Under the pieces are notes generated by a model. That model was not told where the DNA came from, made no database searches, and worked only from the letters and a program-made list of their open reading frames with translations. A stretch of DNA of 60,638 nucleotides from assembly GCA_025465095.1 (NCBI GenBank), contig JAODME010000009.1, positions 1-60,638 of the forward strand. The letters run 5' to 3'. A program made the translations under genes and the position numbers. The stretch's first letter is position 1. The number at the start of each line of letters is the position of its first letter. The DNA comes from Microbacteriaceae bacterium. GTDB taxonomy: Bacteria > Actinomycetota > Actinomycetes > Actinomycetales > Microbacteriaceae. This document shows positions 54,111-60,638 of this stretch, piece after piece.

Positions 54111-55475
54111 ATGCACCTGGGCGAAGAGCTGCTCGTACTCGGACTGCTACTCCTCATCGCCTACGTCCTGGGGCGGGCGGGCAAGGTGGTCGGGCTTCCG
54201 GCGATACCGATCTACATGATCGTCGGACTCTTCGCGAGCCCGTACACCGGGTGGTTTCCGTTGAGTTTCGACGCCGAGAACATCGAGTTCATCGCGGTGT
54301 TCGGGCTGATCCTCCTGCTCTTCAACCTCGGGCTCGAGTTCGACCTCGAGGAATTCGTGGCGAACGCCGGGCGTCTCGTCATTTCCGGCGGTTCCTACAT
54401 TCTTCTGAATATGGGTGCCGGGCTCGCGTTCGGGTTATTCGTCGGCTGGGGCACCCGCGAGGCCCTGATCATCGCCGGGATGACGGCCACCTCATCCAGC
54501 GCTATCGTCACCAAGCTGCTCATCGAACTGAAACGGCTACCCAACAGGGAGACGCCGATGATCCTCGGTGTGACGGTCGTCGAGGACATCTTCATTGCGA
54601 TCTACCTCGCCATCGTCTCGGTCGTGCTGAGCGGCGAAACGGAGATCTGGCCCGTTGTCGGAAAGCTCGGGGTCGCCTTCCTCTTCCTCGTCGTGATGTT
54701 CTCGATCGCGCGGTGGGGCGGCAGGGTCGTTTCCCGACTCATCCGCACCAAGGACGACGAGCTGTTCACGATCCTGTTCTTCGGGCTCGCCGTGCTATTC
54801 GGCGGCATCGGAGAGATCCTCGGCGTGACAGACGCGATCGGGGCGTTTCTGATCGGGCTCGTGCTCGGCGCGTCCCGCTATCGGGCTCGCATCGAGGCCC
54901 TCTCGCTGCCGATGCGGGACCTGTTCGGGGCGTTCTTCTTCCTCAACTTCGGGCTCGCGCTCAACGTCGCGACCTTCGGGGCAGTGCTGGTCCCCGTCGT
55001 CCTCGCGGTGCTCATGACTGTCGTGCTGAATGTGCTCGCCGGGCAATTCGTTGCCTGGATCAACAAGCTCGGTCCTCAGGCAGGGATCAACGCGACCGTC
55101 ATCCTGCAGAATCGTGGCGAGTTCGCCCTCATTCTCGCGACCCTTTCGCTGAGCGCCGGCCTCGACGAGCGCATCGTGCCGTTCGCTGGCCTGTATGTGC
55201 TCATCATGTCGATCATGGGCCCGATCCTCGCCGCCAACTCCGAGAGGATAGGTGCGGCGATCCTGGGCACGAAGAAGAAGCAGCGGCAGGATTCGGACCG
55301 TGATCGGATGCGCGCCGACAGCATCGCTCTGGTTGAGGCGGCCACCGACGGGCAGGAGGCGGTGACGAATCACGTGCCGGCGCCCGCCGATGAGGTGCCG
55401 GTAAACGTCGCTGAGCCGTTCGAGTCCGACCCGCCTTCATCTACGCGGGCCAGGCCCCGGGATCCGGAGTACTGA
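54111..55475 (+). CDS. CPA2-family cation/proton antiporter (KhtU/KefB-like)
   Basis: A 454-residue membrane protein with about 12 hydrophobic segments. Marks include LLFNLGLEFDLEEFVANAG, GMTATSSSAIVTKLLIEL and GVTVVEDIFIAI, the region where CPA2 exchangers bind cations. The last ~80 residues are hydrophilic with no RCK domain, which is instead supplied by the preceding gene. The probable role is K+ or Na+ efflux in exchange for H+, inferred from the pairing. Confidence 0.9.
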   Translation: MHLGEELLVLGLLLLIAYVLGRAGKVVGLPAIPIYMIVGLFASPYTGWFPLSFDAENIEFIAVFGLILLLFNLGLEFDLEEFVANAGRLVISGGSYILLNMGAGLAFGLFVGWGTREALIIAGMTATSSSAIVTKLLIELKRLPNRETPMILGVTVVEDIFIAIYLAIVSVVLSGETEIWPVVGKLGVAFLFLVVMFSIARWGGRVVSRLIRTKDDELFTILFFGLAVLFGGIGEILGVTDAIGAFLIGLVLGASRYRARIEALSLPMRDLFGAFFFLNFGLALNVATFGAVLVPVVLAVLMTVVLNVLAGQFVAWINKLGPQAGINATVILQNRGEFALILATLSLSAGLDERIVPFAGLYVLIMSIMGPILAANSERIGAAILGTKKKQRQDSDRDRMRADSIALVEAATDGQEAVTNHVPAPADEVPVNVAEPFESDPPSSTRARPRDPEY

Positions 55476-55476
55476 C

Positions 55477-56214
55477 ATGTGGTCTGTTGCCAGGCGCCCG
55501 AAGTGGATCGCGATGCTCGCGCTCGCGCTCGCCGTCGCGGGTGCGTTCGCCGCGCTCGGGCAATGGCAGCTCGAGCGCAGCATCAACTCCGGCGCCTCGG
55601 TCGAGCGAGAAACCGAAACGGTGAGGCCGCTGACCGAGGTTGCCGAGCCTCAGTCGTCGTTCTCCGAAGCTGTGGGTGGGCAGCTCGTGTCGGTGGAAGG
55701 GGAATTCGCCGCCGACAACTTTGTGGTGCTGTCCGGACGCATGAATGACGGAAGCGAGGGGTACTGGGTCGTCGGGCGTCACCTGACGAAGGGGGGTGCT
55801 TCCCTCGCCGTCGCGCTCGGTTGGGCGCCGACCGCCGGCGCCGCGGCATCCGCTGCCCAAGACCTGGGTGGGGGTCCCACGACGGTCACCGGTCGCTACC
55901 TCCCGAGCGAGGCGCCCCAGGACAGCGATTTCGAGAACGGGGAGTTGAGCGCGATGTCGACCGCGGCGCTCATCAATGTGTGGCCGCATTTCCGCGGCGA
56001 CGTCTACAGTGGCTACGTCGTCTCGGGTGTCGCTCCCGCGGGCCTCGAGCGCATCGATTCCCCGTCACCGACCGCAGAGATTGCCGTCAACTGGCTCAAC
56101 ATCTTCTACGCCGCCGAGTGGGTCGTGTTCGCCGGCTTCGCGATCTTCATGTGGTGGAGGTTGGTCAAGGACGCATGGGAGCGCGAGGTCCAGCTCGCCG
56201 AAGAGGCGCGCTAG
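55477..56214 (+). CDS. SURF1-family protein
   Basis: The 245-residue product has an N-terminal membrane segment (WIAMLALALAVAGAFAALGQWQLER) and a C-terminal one (INWLNIFYAAEWVVFAGFAIFMWWR region). The outside loop carries VSVEGEFAADNFVVLSGR and VTGRYLPSEAPQ, as in SURF1 proteins that aid cytochrome oxidase assembly. It begins one base after the antiporter stop, so it is co-transcribed although functionally unrelated at first sight. Confidence 0.87.
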   Translation: MWSVARRPKWIAMLALALAVAGAFAALGQWQLERSINSGASVERETETVRPLTEVAEPQSSFSEAVGGQLVSVEGEFAADNFVVLSGRMNDGSEGYWVVGRHLTKGGASLAVALGWAPTAGAAASAAQDLGGGPTTVTGRYLPSEAPQDSDFENGELSAMSTAALINVWPHFRGDVYSGYVVSGVAPAGLERIDSPSPTAEIAVNWLNIFYAAEWVVFAGFAIFMWWRLVKDAWEREVQLAEEAR

Positions 56215-56430
56215 GCGTCCGGCCCGCTTGAGTCACCCCCGCTTGAGTCATCGCGACGAATGCGTGTCACGGTTCTCCGGCACTTGACGTCGGCTGCCCC
56301 GAGAGTCGATGCGCTGGATCGCTGTCGCACGAGTCGTAAGCCGGTCTCTCAGGAGTCTCTTGATACGGTTGACGTTCTATGAGCGCTGCGTGCACCGCCA
56401 CTCATTCTCGTGTCGAAGGGACACTCGCAC

Positions 56431-57114
56431 ATGCTTCCCATGCTTTTCGGGCTCGACTTCCTCGAAGCTGACTGGCTCATCCGCTGGTTCGGACCCTTCG
56501 TTCTCATCGGCGTCGCCGCCGTCGTTTTCGTCGAGACCGGGTTCATCGTGCTGTCGTTCCTTCCCGGCGACTCACTGCTCTTCACGGTCGGTCTTCTCAC
56601 CGCGACCGGGTTCATCGACTTCCCGATCTGGGTCACGGCATCGGTGATCTTCGTCGCAGCGTTCGCAGGAGATCAGCTCGCGTATTACATCGGACGCAAA
56701 GCTGGGCCGGCCGTGTTCAAACGGGAACAGAGCCGCTTCTTCAACCCGGAGAATGTGGAACGCACCAACGCTTTTTTCGAGAAGCACGGCGGAAAAGCGA
56801 TCGTCATGGCCCGGTTCCTACCGGTGTTTCGCGCATTCGTTCCGGTAGCAGCAGGCGTGGGTCGGATGCCGTACCGCACCTTCGTCATGTTCAACCTGAT
56901 CGGGGCGTTCCTCTGGGGGGTTGGGCTCACCCTCGTCGGGTTCTTCCTCGGTCAGATCGACTTCGTCGCCGAGTATGCGGAGTACTTCATCATCGGAATC
57001 GTCCTGTTGTCGGGCATCCCGATCCTCACCGAGCTTGGCAAGGCGGGTCGAACGCACATCAGGGCGCGCCGACAGCACGCCGCCGAGGGAGTCCGTGACG
57101 TCGTCCGCGACTGA
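56431..57114 (+). CDS. DedA-family membrane protein
   Basis: The 227-residue protein has four to five hydrophobic segments. DedA motifs are FIVLSFLPGDSLLFTVGLL, the GDQLAYYIGRKAG loop and the conserved arginine-bearing RFLPVFRAFVPVAAGVGRM. ATG 56431 has AAGGGA at good spacing; a GTG at 56410 would add seven residues. DedA proteins are linked to lipid-carrier and phospholipid flipping in recent work; the substrate here is unknown. Confidence 0.92.
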   Translation: MLPMLFGLDFLEADWLIRWFGPFVLIGVAAVVFVETGFIVLSFLPGDSLLFTVGLLTATGFIDFPIWVTASVIFVAAFAGDQLAYYIGRKAGPAVFKREQSRFFNPENVERTNAFFEKHGGKAIVMARFLPVFRAFVPVAAGVGRMPYRTFVMFNLIGAFLWGVGLTLVGFFLGQIDFVAEYAEYFIIGIVLLSGIPILTELGKAGRTHIRARRQHAAEGVRDVVRD

Positions 57115-57156
57115 TCGGCTGCTCCGGTGCGCGACAGTGGCCCCTGGATGCCGAAG

Positions 57157-57162
57157 TAAACT
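57157..57162 (+). promoter_or_regulatory. -10 box of the DUF3817 gene and guaA (leaderless type)
   Basis: TAAACT followed by six bases and ATG 57169; the same hexamer and spacing as in front of tsaB (27194-27199). Confidence 0.6.
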
Positions 57163-57168
57163 AGGGAC

Positions 57169-57612
57169 ATGCCCCTGAAGCCGAAATCGTCCGATCTGCC
57201 GCGCATTCGCTCGGCCCTCACGTTCTATCGGGTGGCGGCGTATCTCACCGGGATCATGCTGCTCCTGCTCGTGCTCGAGATGCTGTTCAAGTACACCCCG
57301 CTGCAGCTAGAGATCGAGCTGGGCGGACCGAACGGCTTCCTCGCCCTCGTGCCGGTCGACACTGTGACCGCGGTCAACCTGAGCACCGGCATCCTGATCG
57401 CCCATGGCTGGCTCTACGTCGTCTATCTGTTCTCGGACTTCCGGCTCTGGAGCCTCATGAGGTGGCCGTTCACCTACTTCGTCGCGATCGCAGCCGGAGG
57501 CGTCGTGCCGTTCTTGTCGTTCTTCGTCGAGCACTACATCACCCGCCGAGCGCACCGCGAACTGGCCGAGCTCGAACAGTCGGCTCTACGCGAGGAGGTC
57601 CCCGTTGACTGA
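57169..57612 (+). CDS. DUF3817 integral membrane protein
   Basis: The 147-residue product has three clear hydrophobic segments: [38 protein letters not shown] and [21 protein letters not shown]. This matches actinobacterial DUF3817 proteins, function unknown. It overlaps the TTG start of guaA by eight bases and ends inside it, so the two are co-expressed. Confidence 0.85.
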   Translation: MPLKPKSSDLPRIRSALTFYRVAAYLTGIMLLLLVLEMLFKYTPLQLEIELGGPNGFLALVPVDTVTAVNLSTGILIAHGWLYVVYLFSDFRLWSLMRWPFTYFVAIAAGGVVPFLSFFVEHYITRRAHRELAELEQSALREEVPVD

Positions 57613-59248
57613 CACCGCAGAAACAGGGCAGCCAGAACCCACCGCTGCCCCCGCCAACCCGGGCGTCGCGCGGGCGCAAACCACCGGACAGCAGCCAGTG
57701 CTCGTGGTCGATTTCGGCGCCCAGTACGCTCAGCTCATCGCCCGACGTGTGCGCGAGGCGAACGTGTACTCCGAGATAGTGCCGCATACGATCACGGCCG
57801 ATGAGGTCGCCGCGATGAACCCCGCGGGCATCGTCTTGAGCGGCGGGCCGTCGAGCGTGTATGAGCCGGGTGCCCCCTCGCTCGACCCCGGCATCCTGAG
57901 CCTCGGCGTTCCCGTCCTCGGGATCTGCTACGGATTCCAGGTGATGGCCCAGCAGCTCGGCGGCGAGGTCGCCAATACGGGTTTCCGCGAATACGGCTCC
58001 ACCACCGTCACCCTTGCGCCCGGAGACAGCAGTCTGCTGGGTGGCCAGCCCACCGAGCAGACGGCGTGGATGAGTCACGGCGACTCGGTATCGAAGGCGC
58101 CGGACGGATTCGAGGTGCTCGCGTCTACGGCAACCACCCCCGTCGCCGCCTTCGCGAGCGACGAACGCCGCCTGTACGGGCTGCAGTGGCACCCCGAGGT
58201 GAAGCACTCGTCCTACGGCCAGGGCGTGCTCGAGAATTTCCTGCACCGCGCCGCCGGAATTCCCGCTGACTGGAACAGCGGCAACGTCATCGCCGAGCAG
58301 GTCGCCCGCATCCGAGCGCAGGTCGGCGGCGGTCGAGTGATTTGCGGGCTGTCCGGGGGAGTCGATTCTGCGGTCGCCGCAGCCATCGTGCACGAAGCGG
58401 TCGGCGATCAACTCGTCTGCATCTTCGTCGACCACGGACTCCTCCGACAGGACGAGCGCCGGCAGGTTGAGGAGGACTACGTCGCCTCGACGGGCGTGCG
58501 ACTAGTAACCGTCGACGCGGTCGACCAGTTCCTCGACGCGCTCGCCGGGGTCAGTGATCCGGAACAGAAGCGAAAAATCATCGGACGCGAGTTCATTCGG
58601 AGCTTTGAGGGAGCAGCCGAGGCGCTTGTGCTGGAGGCGGCGATCGGCGGTGAAGCGATCAAGTACCTCGTGCAGGGAACGCTGTATCCGGATGTCGTCG
58701 AGAGCGGTGGCGGGTCGGGCACGGCGAACATCAAGAGCCATCACAACGTGGGGGGGCTGCCGGAGGACCTCCAGTTCGAGCTCGTCGAGCCGTTGCGGGC
58801 CCTGTTCAAAGACGAAGTTCGCGCCATCGGCCGTGAGCTCGGGCTCCCGGAGGCGATCGTCGGGCGACAGCCGTTCCCGGGACCTGGACTCGGGATCCGC
58901 ATCGTCGGAGAGGTCACCCTGGAGCGGCTTGAACTGCTGCGCAAGGCGGACGCGATCGTGCGCGCTGAACTGACGGCCGCGGGCCTCGACCAGGAGATCT
59001 GGCAGTGTCCCGTTGTGCTGCTCGCCGATGTGCGATCCGTCGGGGTGCAGGGTGACGGCCGCACCTACGGGCATCCGATCGTGCTGCGGCCGGTGTCATC
59101 AGAGGACGCTATGACGGCCGACTGGACCCGGATGCCATACGACGTGCTCGCCAGGATTTCCAACCGCATCACCAACGAAGTGCCGGGAGTCAACCGTGTA
59201 GTGCTCGACGTGACGTCGAAGCCGCCGGGAACCATCGAATGGGAGTGA
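57605..59248 (+). CDS. guaA: GMP synthase (glutamine-hydrolysing)
   Basis: GuaA aminates XMP to GMP. The class I glutaminase has the nucleophile Cys108 in [11 protein letters not shown] and the His/Glu pair in [10 protein letters not shown]. The ATP-pyrophosphatase domain has the PP-loop [15 protein letters not shown]. The C-terminal dimer domain ends [10 protein letters not shown]. Length is 547, with ~30 extra N-terminal residues. TTG 57605 has GAGGAGG five bases upstream. It consumes XMP made by GuaB (39308). Confidence 0.96.
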   Translation: MTDTAETGQPEPTAAPANPGVARAQTTGQQPVLVVDFGAQYAQLIARRVREANVYSEIVPHTITADEVAAMNPAGIVLSGGPSSVYEPGAPSLDPGILSLGVPVLGICYGFQVMAQQLGGEVANTGFREYGSTTVTLAPGDSSLLGGQPTEQTAWMSHGDSVSKAPDGFEVLASTATTPVAAFASDERRLYGLQWHPEVKHSSYGQGVLENFLHRAAGIPADWNSGNVIAEQVARIRAQVGGGRVICGLSGGVDSAVAAAIVHEAVGDQLVCIFVDHGLLRQDERRQVEEDYVASTGVRLVTVDAVDQFLDALAGVSDPEQKRKIIGREFIRSFEGAAEALVLEAAIGGEAIKYLVQGTLYPDVVESGGGSGTANIKSHHNVGGLPEDLQFELVEPLRALFKDEVRAIGRELGLPEAIVGRQPFPGPGLGIRIVGEVTLERLELLRKADAIVRAELTAAGLDQEIWQCPVVLLADVRSVGVQGDGRTYGHPIVLRPVSSEDAMTADWTRMPYDVLARISNRITNEVPGVNRVVLDVTSKPPGTIEWE

Positions 59249-59267
59249 CTCCGAAGGGACGGTAGAC

Positions 59268-59786
59268 ATGACGGTGTTCGTGGGATTCCTGCGGGCCGTG
59301 AATGTCGGCGGCACAGGGAAGCTGTTGATGAGCGACCTTCGGCAGCTCAGCGAGACCCTCGGATTCTGTCGCGTGCGCACCCACATTCAGAGCGGGAACG
59401 TTGTGTTCGAGTCGGATGACTCCGAGCACGAAGTTCGGCGGGCGCTCTCGGACGCACTGACCGAACACATGGGCAAAAGGACAGACGTCGTCGTGCGCTC
59501 GGGGGTGGACCTTCAGCGCGCGCTGCACGCGAACCCGTTTCCCGACGCCGAGCCGGCGAAGGTCGCTCTCGCGCTCAGCAACGAATTCGTGCCGACGACG
59601 CTCCTCGACGAGGTATCGGTGTCCGGCGGGGAACACGTCGTGCTGCGCAAACGGGAGATCTACGTCTACTACCCGGAGGGCATGGGGCGCTCGAGACTGA
59701 AGCTCCCCGAAATCGCCGGCCCGATCACCGTGCGCAATATCAACACCATTACGGCGCTCGTCGCAATGGCCTCCGAGATTTCCTGA
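59268..59786 (+). CDS. DUF1697 protein
   Basis: The 172-residue soluble product has the family marks FVGFLRAVNVGGTGKLLMSDL, RTHIQSGNVVFES and the C-terminal TVRNINTITALVAMA. DUF1697 is widespread in actinobacteria and of unknown function. The ATG is 19 bases after guaA, with a weak GAAGGGA upstream. It converges with a small gene across one base. Confidence 0.88.
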   Translation: MTVFVGFLRAVNVGGTGKLLMSDLRQLSETLGFCRVRTHIQSGNVVFESDDSEHEVRRALSDALTEHMGKRTDVVVRSGVDLQRALHANPFPDAEPAKVALALSNEFVPTTLLDEVSVSGGEHVVLRKREIYVYYPEGMGRSRLKLPEIAGPITVRNINTITALVAMASEIS

Positions 59787-59787
59787 G

Positions 59788-59994
59788 TCAGAGTCCGAGA
59801 CCGCCGAGCTTGTCGCGGAGGCCGCCAGGCAGTTTGCTCGTGAGCTCCCGCACGTCGATGCCAAACTTACGCAGCAGCCCGGAATCCCTCTCGGTGTCGA
59901 CCGTGTCCGGCAACTCCTGGGCTGCCTGCTCTGCCTTTTCGTCGTTGCCACGGCTCTTCAAAAGGTCCATAATCTGGCTCTTGTCAATCTGCAT
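59788..59994 (-). CDS. Small conserved protein of unknown function
   Basis: The 68-residue product MQIDKSQIMDLLKSRGNDEKA... is charged and predicted helical, with a GGLRDKLGGLGL end. It looks like the small actinobacterial proteins often found near DUF1697 or guaA, but I cannot name a family. AAAGGA sits seven bases before the ATG, which supports expression. Confidence 0.75.
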   Translation of the reverse strand: MQIDKSQIMDLLKSRGNDEKAEQAAQELPDTVDTERDSGLLRKFGIDVRELTSKLPGGLRDKLGGLGL

Positions 59995-60107
59995 GACAGT
60001 GTCCTTTCGGGGGCTCTCGTCGGCCGCGTTCCGTGAGCGGCAGCGTCCTACGCTAGCCCGAGATTCAGCCCCGAGGAAGGGCTCACGTCACACGGCGGGC
60101 AGGCAAA

Positions 60108-60131
60108 AGGGCCGCCCTTACGGACGGCCCT
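60108..60131 (-). terminator. Terminator of the Bax-inhibitor-1-like gene
   Basis: A 7-bp stem continued by two more pairs across one mismatch (AGGGCCG / CGGCCCT). On the minus strand it is followed by a run of four T. It lies 20 bases past the stop of the gene at 60151. Confidence 0.8.
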
Positions 60132-60150
60132 CTGACCTCACCTGTAGCGG

Positions 60151-60638
60151 CTACTCGCGGAAGATCGCGAGAAGTCGCAGGATTTCCATGTAGAGCCAGA
60201 CGACCGTGACCATGATGCCGAAGGCTGCGGTCCAGCCGAAGATGCGCGGCGCCCCGCGCTCCACCCCCGTCTTGATGTTGTCGAAATCGAGTACGAGCGA
60301 GTACGCGGCGAGCAGGATCACGAAAATGCCGATCACTACCCCGAGCGGACCGCTGCGGAGCCCGAAGCCGTCCAGCACGCCGAACGCAAGCAGACCGAAG
60401 TTGATGAGTGAGAAGACCGCGTATCCGACCATCGCGACCAGGAAGATCTTCGTCATCTTCTTAGACGCGCGCACCTTTCCGCTGGCGAAGAGCGCGAGCG
60501 TGACTCCGACCACCACGAGGGTGCCGAGGATCGCCTGAAAGACGATTCCGGCGTAGGCCGTCTCGAAGAACTGCGAGATTCCGCCGACGAACACACCCTG
60601 CACGGCTGCGTAGCTCAGCACGAGGGCCGGCGACGGCT
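60151..60638 (-). CDS. Bax inhibitor-1 / YccA-family membrane protein (5' end outside window)
   Basis: The frame stays open to the window edge. 161 residues are visible, with at least five hydrophobic segments, including GIVFQAILGTLVVVGVTLALF, IGIFVILLAAYSLVLDFDNI and the C-terminal MVTVVWLYMEILRLLAIFRE. The conserved LDFDNIKTGVERGAP loop identifies the actinobacterial Bax-inhibitor-1/YccA group. The N-terminal ~100 residues are missing. Relatives act as Ca2+ leak channels or modulators of membrane proteases; the role here is unknown. Confidence 0.92.
   Translation of the reverse strand, partial: PSPALVLSYAAVQGVFVGGISQFFETAYAGIVFQAILGTLVVVGVTLALFASGKVRASKKMTKIFLVAMVGYAVFSLINFGLLAFGVLDGFGLRSGPLGVVIGIFVILLAAYSLVLDFDNIKTGVERGAPRIFGWTAAFGIMVTVVWLYMEILRLLAIFRE

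Overview
This window is a high-GC (mid-60s % by eye, not counted) actinobacterial chromosome segment, most consistent with Microbacteriaceae/Micrococcales. The reasons are the S10-spc-alpha ribosomal gene order without an S14 gene between L5 and S8, actinobacterial low-complexity tails on several ribosomal proteins, frequent GTG/TTG starts, many start codons only 6-8 nt downstream of a TAnnnT -10 box (leaderless style), and the gene order glmM-coaA-glmS-acpS-alr-tsaE-tsaB-rimI-tsaD-groES. Almost everything is core genome. I see no tRNA or rRNA genes, CRISPR arrays, insertion sequences, phage genes or integration sites.

Layout: (1) 1-8.8 kb: end of the S10 operon and the spc operon (rpsC', rplP, rpmC, rpsQ, rplN, rplX, rplE, rpsH, rplF, rplR, rpsE, rpmD, rplO), then secY-adk-map; three tandem hairpins separate rplO from secY. 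(2) 8.9-14.9 kb: a mannitol phosphotransferase island. A divergent PRD/EIIA activator (mtlR-like) faces an operon of an orphan lactose/cellobiose-type EIIB, HPr, mannitol EIICB, mannitol EIIA and mannitol-1-phosphate dehydrogenase. (3) 14.9-18.2 kb: infA-rpmJ-rpsM-rpsK-rpoA-rplQ with its own strong promoter, a structured leader and a terminator. (4) 18.4-31.7 kb: truA, rplM-rpsI, glmM, coaA (opposite strand), glmS, acpS, alr, the t6A genes tsaE/tsaB/tsaD with rimI, a small repeat-bearing membrane protein, a methyltransferase, and a stand-alone groES under two CIRCE operators. (5) 31.7-39.1 kb: a RarD-like permease, a one-lobed relative of a branched-chain amino-acid binding protein, the full-length binding protein, and the facing livF-livG-livM-livH genes; LivH carries an extra extracytoplasmic domain. 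(6) 39.3-42.1 kb: guaB, a nitroreductase and a small membrane protein.

(7) 42.2-50.5 kb: a beta-1,4-galactan utilisation locus. A secreted GH53 endo-galactanase and a cytoplasmic GH42 beta-galactosidase are transcribed divergently from a sugar ABC importer (binding protein and two permeases, no ATPase) followed by a LacI-family regulator. Two related 18-bp operator-like sites lie in the divergent control region. The genes suggest outside cleavage of galactan, import of the oligomers and intracellular hydrolysis. (8) 50.5-60.6 kb: guaB3, glpD, a KhtT-like subunit with a CPA2 antiporter, a SURF1-like protein, a DedA protein, a DUF3817 protein, guaA, a DUF1697 protein, a small conserved protein, and a Bax-inhibitor-1-like protein cut by the window end.

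I did not find a clearly new multi-gene system. The best leads are the repeated leaderless promoter architecture, large hairpins inside the ribosomal operons, a palindrome wrapped around the rplM -10 box, the truncated one-lobe binding protein, the LivH fusion, the orphan EIIB plus HPr in the mannitol operon, and the galactan operators.
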